Assembly: GCA_958446555.1 (NCBI GenBank)
Contig: CAUCWU010000043.1
Location: forward strand, 1 to 11,261
DNA length: 11,261 bases
Source: an uncultured Lachnospiraceae bacterium
GTDB taxonomy: Bacteria; Bacillota; Clostridia; Lachnospirales; Lachnospiraceae
Direction of reading: 5' to 3'
This document shows, one piece after another, positions 1-5,237 of this stretch (positions are counted from its first letter, which is position 1; each line of letters starts with the position of its first letter). Made by a program: the position numbers and the translations under genes. The notes below the pieces were generated by a model, which worked only from the letters and a program-made list of their open reading frames with translations, searched no databases and was not told where the DNA came from.

Positions 1-55
1 TTACCATCGAATGCATATGCTTATATGGTTTCTCCTCTGAGAAAACAGAAACTTA

Positions 56-1678
56 TTCTCCTATTACCTGTCCGATCCTATTGCCTGAAAAATGCATCAC
101 CCAGTCTGCTTTTTTTCCTTCTGGTATTCCATTTACAAAAAATACCTCTGCAAACCATTCTGGTGCCCAAATAATTGCTCGTTTCATTGAAACGGTTTGA
201 TATGCAGTTTCATCCCACTGGACAATTGTAAAACTATCTGGCATTTGATATGGCAACGTCCAATCAGCTTTTGCTTCCAAATAAACAATGCCATCTTTTT
301 CTTCGAATTTCGTAAGCATACCGTTTACCGGAGCTTGATTCTTTCCGTCTATATTAACAGTATTATGCGAACCGGTATTTTTGTAATAATCATAGTGCAT
401 CAGCGCACCATAGCCGGTTGTTCCCAAATCCGGTGAAATTCGCTTTCCAAACGCCTCATAGCTAATATCAAGTCGATCATAGTGATCATGCTCACCACCA
501 TAGCAATCATGTTTCAATAAAAGGTAACGCTGATTATTTCCTCGAAGAATCGAATTTCCACTCCCCTTTTCAATATGATTTTCTGTTGGCTCAATATTAC
601 ATTCTGGAAGCTCGTCAACTCCGTAAATAAATGCCTCTAGATTATTACGCTCCTCGTTTTTATATAATTCGCGCAATACATACAAAAGCTTCTCTCCACC
701 AATCTCACGATAGGCAAATTCATACAGATAATAAATTGACGATGTATGACCATAATTTGTATCATTTAACATCGGCACGCGAAATTCTGGCTCTAAATAG
801 TAGAACAATAGCTCCATCATTGCTTTGTAGTTCGGATGATGAATATGGCTGTGCGGCGTATGGAGTGCAAATTTTTCATAGGCAAAAAAACTGGTCAACG
901 CATAAAAGTGATACCCAAATGCTCCTTCAAACCACATATGATTGGAAAGCATACCATGCTCTAACTGATATAATAATCCGTATTTCTCATAAACAGCAGT
1001 CTGAATAAAATCTTGTTTATTGAAAATAAGTCCAATAATCGCAATTGCTGAATTAATAATGACTTCGTGATTGTGTAGCTGCATGTGGCGATGAACCAAT
1101 AGAAACTCGGCACCTGGAAGTAGCAATCCATCTCTTATTTTTTCTTTTTCTTTTTGTGTCATACACTCCTCAAGAAGATCGTAAGTCAGAGCAAATCCCC
1201 TCAAAAAGTTCGCTTCGTCAAGTGTCTGTGCCCCTACTTTTCCCGGTCCATTATAGGGAATATCTCCATGTACTTCATAGTCCCTATAATACGATGCATA
1301 CGCAAGCATCATATCAATTGCCTTTCTTGCACAATCTTTTCTCTCTGCAATTTGATACAAAAGTGCCATCCGAAATGCAGCATCATAATTTTTCATGCTG
1401 ACAATCCACCACCAACTCTCATCATATGGACTTCCCTTCCATATTTTTCTGCAAGAAGGACAACGATGTGCCTTCGGGCTGTGACGATTAAAATCAAGTC
1501 GAATTGAGCAATCCGGACAGTAATAATAAAGCGACCAGTTTCCAATTCCTGTTTTGGGAATTAACAGTGGCTCTTCTAATATTTCTTTCACCTCTTCCTC
1601 CAGGCGCTTGATCGCCTGTGGGCATTTGATTTTCTTTTTTCTTAAATGTTGAATTTCTTCCTCTGTAAACTGTATCAT
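56..1678 (-). CDS. Heparinase II/III-family polysaccharide lyase, probably cut short by a nonsense codon
   Basis: Likely cleaves an acidic polysaccharide (glycosaminoglycan or alginate-like) by beta-elimination; the exact substrate is not readable. From the chosen start the protein is 541 aa. Residues 54-76 carry CPDC and CPSC pairs, a zinc-ribbon-like insert followed by GxPYDxxWWW as in bacterial oligo-alginate/heparinase-II-like lyases. An alpha-helical toroid domain follows, with N203-H204-E205 and Y256. The beta-sandwich part has GGEHDHYD (394-401) and GSHNTVNIDG (436-445), the hallmark of the heparinase II/III fold. No signal peptide is seen, suggesting intracellular action on imported oligosaccharides. 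The ATG at 1678 is chosen over an upstream in-frame one because a GGAGG (1688-1692) lies 9 nt before it; the start is 4 nt after the stop of the upstream chimeric gene. Family members are often longer; the frame stays open beyond the TAA at 53-55, so this may be a pseudogene. Family call firm, functional state uncertain. Confidence 0.85.
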
Positions 1679-1682
1679 GCCA

Positions 1683-2333
1683 TCATTCCTCCACAATTTT
1701 TTTATATTCTGTTGGCGTGCAGCCGTAAAATTTCTTAAAACTACTGGCAAAATATCGCTGATATTCTGCCAATAATTCCTTCATATCTGCTAAGCTTCCA
1801 TATCGCAGTCTCCGCTCTATAAATTCCCGTGTCAGCTGATATTCATTTTCTACTCCCGCCTTTTCCAAATCATTTTGCATATCATAAATCAGTTCTGCCA
1901 TTGATGCGCAGATATAGTCATTTTTCTTATCTGCCAATGCTGCATAGCTTTTGATCAATCCATTCAAATTAGAAAGTGCTTCCTGCTTTTGTCCAGTCTG
2001 CACACTTAACCGAATCTGATTTTTCCAAAAACGAATTTGATTTTTTGTCTCGCTCTCAAGATGAGATGGTTGAACATTTTTTGTTTCTTTTTTATCAATC
2101 GCCTGCTGATAATTATCCGTATACAGCTGATAATTGACTTCAATATTATCCGTGTTGGTCGCATTATATTCATCAACCTTTTTCTGCACATACTCTGCAT
2201 CATGGCGATCCTTCGACCAAATATTGATAATCGTTTTTTCTTCATCTGCCATTGCTGGCTGTGACATCGTTGTCAGTGATGCCGCTGCCATCATACTGGC
2301 AGTCACGATTGCGCTCATTCGTCTTCCTTTCAT
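1683..2333 (-). pseudogene. Chimeric remnant: sugar-binding-protein N terminus fused to a deleted AraC/YesN regulator
   Basis: This 216-codon frame joins pieces of two unrelated families. Residues 1-30 are a Sec signal peptide ending in an AMA-type cleavage site with no lipobox cysteine. Residues 33-80 (INIWSKDRHDAEYV..., YTDNYQQAID) read like the mature N terminus of a family 1 extracellular sugar-binding protein. At about residues 81-90 the similarity stops; residues 95-190 resemble the helical sensor region of Lachnospiraceae AraC-type regulators (KNQIRFWKNQIR, CASMAELIYDMQNDLEKAG, MKELLAEY). At about residue 191 it jumps to RYFASSFKKFYGCTPTEYKK, the last helix of an AraC helix-turn-helix domain, so most of the DNA-binding domain is missing. 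A strong RBS (GGAGGTGA on the minus strand, 2338-2345) precedes the ATG. Both junctions keep the frame. Either a double internal deletion of an SBP-araC gene pair or an assembly artefact; a working regulator is unlikely. Family assignments are from remembered motifs, not alignment. Confidence 0.7.
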
Positions 2334-2364
2334 TTTGTCACCTCCGTTTTTTTATTGTAATTTT

Positions 2365-2370
2365 ATTATA
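2365..2370 (-). promoter_or_regulatory. Candidate -10 box of the chimeric gene
   Basis: A perfect TATAAT on the minus strand lies just downstream of the terminator T-tract at 2384-2390 and about 20 nt before the RBS. No good -35 exists at 16-18 nt (TTCTTT at best), which would fit an activator-dependent promoter such as those controlled by AraC proteins. AT-richness makes a chance match possible. Confidence 0.35.
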
Positions 2371-2383
2371 TAATTTTTGTAAC

Positions 2384-2430
2384 AAAAAAAGAATCGAATA
2401 TTCGACACTGACATGTTGAATATTTGATTC
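2384..2430 (-). terminator. AT-rich intrinsic terminator or attenuator
   Basis: On the minus strand a 13-bp stem (arms 2418-2430 and 2391-2403, one G-T wobble) with a 14-nt loop is followed by seven T (2384-2390). It sits between the end of the noncoding RNA unit and the RBS of the chimeric gene. It could stop read-through from upstream or act as a leader attenuator for the old sugar-binding-protein operon. Confidence 0.6.
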
Positions 2431-2464
2431 TATTTTATATTGATTGATAAGTTTTCAAACACTT

Positions 2465-2488
2465 CTATACATACAAAACCGATGCCAT
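2465..2488 (-). other. Degenerate sixth mini-ORF after the RNA terminator
   Basis: On the minus strand AGGAAACAATGGCATC resembles the CAATGGCAT part of the upstream repeats and opens a 7-codon frame (MASVLYV) that ends at TAG. It lies downstream of the terminator at 2525-2566. The upstream GGTACAGTC half of the repeat is absent, so it may be a decayed copy or chance. Stretch 2431-2524 otherwise holds nothing recognisable. Confidence 0.25.
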
Positions 2489-2524
2489 TGTTTCCTGTTT
2501 TCTTATCTTTTTTTCCTTTTTTAC

Positions 2525-2566
2525 AAAAAATAAGCGGGCATCTTTTTCGTTCTTCGATGCCCGCTT
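2525..2566 (-). terminator. Intrinsic terminator of the repeat-bearing RNA
   Basis: On the minus strand AAGCGGGCATC (2566-2556) pairs perfectly with GATGCCCGCTT (2542-2532) across a 13-nt loop, and is followed by A then six T (2530-2525). This is an 11-bp GC-rich stem in AT-rich surroundings, a textbook Rho-independent terminator. The stop codon of mini-ORF E (2567-2569) abuts it. Confidence 0.9.
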
Positions 2567-2580
2567 TTAAACTATTTCAT

Positions 2581-2597
2581 CCATTGGACTATACCTC
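2581..2597 (-). repeat. RBS/mini-ORF repeat, copy E
   Basis: Minus-strand GAGGTATAGTCCAATGG; it differs from the consensus at one position. The ATG (2584-2582) opens M-D-E-I-V-stop (2567-2584), whose TAA touches the terminator stem. It is 316 nt from copy D, much further than the 68-94 nt between the others. Confidence 0.75.
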
Positions 2598-2744
2598 TTT
2601 TGGCTTTCTTGGTTCTTTTAATTTGTTCTTTTTAATCTCTCTTTTCTCGTTCTTCTTTGTCTTCTTTTTTCTTCTCTGTTTCTTTTGTAAGCTGTTGACT
2701 TGTTTCCATCTATTTGTTTTATTTCACGATCTTCTATGAAATCT

Positions 2745-2753
2745 TTATGTCAT
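2745..2753 (-). other. Possible decayed mini-ORF copy between D and E
   Basis: Minus-strand GCCGATGACATAA gives ATG-ACA-TAA and resembles CCGATGGCATAG of copy C, but the upstream GAGGTACAGT half is not conserved (GGTTAAAAG instead). It fills the long gap between copies D and E. May be chance. Confidence 0.3.
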
Positions 2754-2896
2754 CGGCTTTTAACCGTTTTCTTATAAAAACTTACTTTATTTCATATCAT
2801 CTATCATGAACACTTCGCTACAAACCTCTATGAGACTTGAAAAACTTTTGTCTATCCGATCTTTTTTATTTAATCATGCCTGTCAGCTTTTTTATG

Positions 2897-2913
2897 CCAT
2901 TGGACTGTACCCC
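2897..2913 (-). repeat. RBS/mini-ORF repeat, copy D
   Basis: Minus-strand GGGGTACAGTCCAATGG. The SD-like part is GGGG rather than GAGG. The ATG (2900-2898) opens M-A-stop (2892-2900). Confidence 0.75.
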
Positions 2914-2990
2914 GCTTCATACATTTTCTATCTTTTTGTGTATCTTCTGCCTGTGTACTTTGTACGTTCTTATTGGTTATTCTTACTATG

Positions 2991-3007
2991 CCATCGGACT
3001 GTACCTC
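2991..3007 (-). repeat. RBS/mini-ORF repeat, copy C
   Basis: Minus-strand GAGGTACAGTCCGATGG. The ATG (2994-2992) opens M-A-stop (2986-2994), then GTAAGAATAA, resembling the sequences downstream of copies A and B. Confidence 0.75.
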
Positions 3008-3058
3008 TTTCCAATTGTTTTGCCTGATTGCTTTGATTTTATTTCTTTACTTAACGTC

Positions 3059-3075
3059 CCATCGGTCCGTACCTC
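3059..3075 (-). repeat. RBS/mini-ORF repeat, copy B
   Basis: Minus-strand GAGGTACGGACCGATGG, the most divergent of the five (GGA for AGT). The ATG (3062-3060) opens M-G-R-stop (3051-3062), followed by GTAAAGA. Confidence 0.75.
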
Positions 3076-3136
3076 GTTTCAATAAATCTATCTTTCGTCA
3101 ACTTTTTGATCTTTTTATTAGATCTTGCTTACTGTC

Positions 3137-3153
3137 CCATTGGACTGTACCTC
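3137..3153 (-). repeat. RBS/mini-ORF repeat, copy A
   Basis: Minus-strand GAGGTACAGTCCAATGG, the first copy in the transcript, with the fullest SD (AAGGAGG). The ATG (3140-3138) opens M-G-Q-stop (3129-3140). GTCC-AATG-GGAC could form a small 4-bp hairpin over this start codon. Downstream GTAAGCAAGA is shared in outline with copies B and C. Confidence 0.78.
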
Positions 3154-3171
3154 CTTTTCTTAGATTTCTTT

Positions 3172-3195
3172 GTAAGATTTTCTTCGTTATCTTAC
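3172..3195 (-). other. 5' hairpin of the RNA unit
   Basis: On the minus strand GTAAGAT (3195-3189) and ATCTTAC (3178-3172) form a perfect 7-bp stem with a 10-nt A-rich loop. It lies about 25 nt after the predicted start and about 18 nt before the SD of repeat copy A. Confidence 0.45.
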
Positions 3196-3224
3196 TTGTT
3201 TTGTTTTTCTTTGTTTGTGTCTTC

Positions 3225-3253
3225 ATTATAGCTTGGCTTCTTCTTTTTGTCAA
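3225..3253 (-). promoter_or_regulatory. Perfect sigma-A consensus promoter of the RNA unit
   Basis: Minus-strand TTGACA (3253-3248), a 17-nt spacer, then TATAAT (3230-3225): 12 of 12 consensus bases at optimal spacing. It is preceded by an A/T-rich stretch (3254-3340) that could act as an UP element. Predicted start about 3218. No protein gene follows in the usual distance, which is why the unit is called noncoding. Confidence 0.88.
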
Positions 3254-3343
3254 GCACTTTTTTAAAATTATTTTAAATTATTTTTATCTTATTTTTTCAT
3301 TTTGAAAATTATCAGAATATTTTATCAATTCTACTTTTGAGGT

Positions 3344-3380
3344 AAAAAAGAGGACAGACTCACTCTTAAGTCCATCCTCT
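3344..3380 (-). terminator. Terminator of the GH18-cwlD-sua5 operon
   Basis: On the minus strand a 12-bp stem (arms 3369-3380 and 3349-3360, two G-T wobbles) with an 8-nt loop runs into TTTTTT (3349-3344). It starts 7 nt after the Sua5 stop codon. Confidence 0.88.
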
Positions 3381-3386
3381 ATCTTA

Positions 3387-4448
3387 TCACAGCTTTACAA
3401 CCTGATGCCCAGCCGCTTTAAGCAGTCGATTCATAACAGCAAAACCACAGCCGCTTGCGTCGAAGCTTTCAGAGTAGATGAAATCAACATGTTCCTCATC
3501 AAACTCGCGAAGCGCACGAAACAGATTGTGAGCGACACTGTCCATCGATGCACGGCTTCCAACAGAAAGAATCACGTCTGCCTGATAGGAATCTTTTGAC
3601 TCATCTGTTGCCATCACACCAACTCGCATTCCCTGCTCTTTTTTCTTTTTTGTCTCTTCGTTAATATAATTTATCACCTGCTCTTTTGTGCCTTCGACTA
3701 AAACCATCGATGCCTTCGGTGCATAATGACGATATTTCATACCTGGTGCCTTCGGGTGCACATCTTTTCCAACCTGACGATAGACAGCAGCATCCGTCTC
3801 GACCGATCCGAGAACCTCTTCTAGCATTTCTGGTGTGACAAAGCCTGGGCGAAGTAACATCGGTGTCTCTCCTGTCAAATCAATAATTGTCGATTCGACA
3901 CCGATTCCAACATCACCTCCGTCAATAATCATCTCAATTCGTCCATCCATATCTTCGATTACATGGCTGGCACTTGTCGGGCTTGGTCGACCGGAAAGGT
4001 TTGCGCTTGGTGCAGCAATTGGAAGTTTACATACCTGCAGCAGTCTTCTTGCAACCGGGTGAGACGGCATACGAATTGCAACCGTATCAAGTCCTCCTGT
4101 TGTCTCATACGGAATCTCATCGGCCTTCGGCAAAATCATCGTAAGCGGTCCTGGCCAGAAGGCATCGGCAAGTGCCTTTGCGCGAGCCATAATTTTTTCA
4201 TTGTCTGTCTTGACAAGCGGGTACAGCTGCTCCATATCTGCAATGTGTAAGATCAGTGGATTGTCAGATGGGCGTCCCTTTGCCGCGTAGATCTTCTTTG
4301 ATGCCTCTTTGTTTAATCCATTTCCGCCAAGTCCATAGACAGTCTCAGTTGGGAAGCCTACAAGGCCACCTTCTGCCCACACGCTTGCTGCCTCTTTTGC
4401 AGTCTGCTCTATATTTTCTTTTGTTACTTGTATAATCTTTGTTTCCAT
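3387..4448 (-). CDS. ywlC: Threonylcarbamoyl-AMP synthase, long (Sua5/YwlC) form
   Basis: Makes L-threonylcarbamoyl-AMP from threonine, bicarbonate and ATP, the first step of t6A37 modification of ANN-decoding tRNAs; the product is passed to TsaBDE. The N-terminal YrdC/TsaC domain spans about residues 8-205, with the P-T-E-T-V-Y-G-L strand (33-40), KGRPSDNPL (57-65) and PSANLSGRPSPT (147-158), which form the nucleotide and threonine site. The PGMKYRHYAP segment (235-244) marks the linker of the Sua5 form and is followed by the C-terminal Sua5 domain to residue 353. Length agrees with the roughly 345-residue B. subtilis YwlC. ATG at 4448 has AAGGA about 11 nt upstream. It is the last gene of the operon, 36 nt after cwlD. 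No defects seen. Linkage to cwlD is probably co-transcription rather than shared function. Confidence 0.95.
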   Translation of the reverse strand: METKIIQVTKENIEQTAKEAASVWAEGGLVGFPTETVYGLGGNGLNKEASKKIYAAKGRPSDNPLILHIADMEQLYPLVKTDNEKIMARAKALADAFWPGPLTMILPKADEIPYETTGGLDTVAIRMPSHPVARRLLQVCKLPIAAPSANLSGRPSPTSASHVIEDMDGRIEMIIDGGDVGIGVESTIIDLTGETPMLLRPGFVTPEMLEEVLGSVETDAAVYRQVGKDVHPKAPGMKYRHYAPKASMVLVEGTKEQVINYINEETKKKKEQGMRVGVMATDESKDSYQADVILSVGSRASMDSVAHNLFRALREFDEEHVDFIYSESFDASGCGFAVMNRLLKAAGHQVVKL

Positions 4449-4484
4449 TGTGTTTTTGGTCCTTTTATAAATTCTAGTACGACC

Positions 4485-5201
4485 CTATCTTAGCACACTC
4501 AGATTTCCTTCGCAAGAGGAAAGGTATTGCAAGATTCCCTCTGCAACCGCCTCTGCAATTCTTTTTTGATACTCTGGTGTTGATAAAAGCTTTGCCTCCT
4601 CCCAGTTACTTAAAAAACCACACTCGCAGATCACAAGCGGCATTGGAGAATGCACGAGCAGATAATATTCTCCGTTTGGCTTAATTGTTCTGGTGTTATC
4701 TTCTCCAATCACAAGATCAAAAGCTGACTGAATGCTTTCAGCCAGCTTTTTTCCCTCTGTCGAATCTTTATAATAAAATACCTGTGGTCCTTTTACCGAT
4801 TCCTGTGTGTAACTATTTTGATGAATGCTCACAGCAATATCCGCATTGCAGTCAATCATCGTCTGGATTCTTTTTTTCATGTCAGATAGCTTTTTATTGC
4901 TATCAGTTGGCTGATACAAAGGACTGTCATCCTCTCTTGTCATAACCACACAAATGCCCTCTCTTTCGAGTGCTTCCTTTGTATACTTAGCAATCTCAAG
5001 ATTGATATCCTTTTCTAACACCTGATTGATTCCCACCTTACCGGAATCATCTGCTCCATGTCCAGCGTCAAGAAGAACCGTCACTGACGCTTCAGGCACG
5101 GCCGACACTGGCTGAATTTTTTCTTGTGTTACCGCAGGCATTAGGTAGGCAAGAGAAAGAATTGCAAGCATCATAAAAAACTGAGGCATTCCTTTTTTCA
5201 T
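4485..5201 (-). CDS. cwlD: N-acetylmuramoyl-L-alanine amidase, CwlD type
   Basis: Amidase_3 enzyme that removes the stem peptide from muramic acid, the first step in making muramic-delta-lactam of the spore cortex, which germination enzymes later recognise. Residues 1-25 form a signal peptide or membrane anchor, placing the enzyme outside the membrane, in a spore former probably in the intermembrane space of the forespore. The catalytic domain (38-228) shows the zinc ligands H48 (LLDAGHG), E63 (VLEKDIN) and H127 (VSIHQNS) and the catalytic E193 (ICECGFLSN). The 238-residue length matches B. subtilis CwlD (237 aa). There is only a weak GTGAG-like RBS before ATG 5201. It lies 36 nt after the GH18 gene and 36 nt before sua5. 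The alternative is a generic vegetative Amidase_3 enzyme, but the length and lack of wall-binding repeats favour CwlD. Confidence 0.88.
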   Translation of the reverse strand: MKKGMPQFFMMLAILSLAYLMPAVTQEKIQPVSAVPEASVTVLLDAGHGADDSGKVGINQVLEKDINLEIAKYTKEALEREGICVVMTREDDSPLYQPTDSNKKLSDMKKRIQTMIDCNADIAVSIHQNSYTQESVKGPQVFYYKDSTEGKKLAESIQSAFDLVIGEDNTRTIKPNGEYYLLVHSPMPLVICECGFLSNWEEAKLLSTPEYQKRIAEAVAEGILQYLSSCEGNLSVLR

Positions 5202-5237
5202 GTAGCTCTCACTTTTTATAGAGTTCTCTCATTATTA

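Larger units (their letters stand above)
2525..3218 (-). ncRNA. Unrecognised ~690-nt RNA with five dispersed RBS/mini-ORF repeats
   Basis: The unit is bounded by a perfect consensus promoter (3225-3253) and a strong terminator (2525-2566), so a discrete transcript is predicted; the start at about 3218 is estimated from -10 spacing. The transcript is strikingly A/G-rich and C-poor, has stops in all three frames and encodes no substantial protein. It carries five copies of GRGGTACRGWCCRATGG at 3137, 3059, 2991, 2897 and 2581 (left-end coordinates). Each provides an SD-like GAGG 9 nt before an ATG that meets a stop after 2-5 codons. A perfect 7-bp hairpin (3172-3195) lies near the 5' end. It does not match RNase P RNA, tmRNA, 6S, SRP RNA, T-box or common riboswitch motifs that I know. 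Possible roles (inference): ribosome or initiation-factor decoy, target-mimic sponge, or an mRNA-like regulator with repeated protein-binding sites. It could also be remains of repeated gene starts. Confidence 0.65.

Noticed and set aside
2006..2245. A second minus-strand frame within the chimeric gene
   Set aside because: It is Ile/Arg/Lys-rich out-of-frame reading of the chimera, whose own frame has the RBS and recognisable motifs.
2581..3153. A CRISPR array
   Set aside because: The repeats are only 17 nt, spacing varies from 68 to 316 nt, the copies are imperfect and no cas gene is present.
2440..3305. Several plus-strand open frames rich in Phe, Leu and Ser
   Set aside because: They are read from the T-rich complement of the A/G-rich RNA unit, lack ribosome binding sites and overlap one another in different frames. 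Their hydrophobic look is a composition effect.
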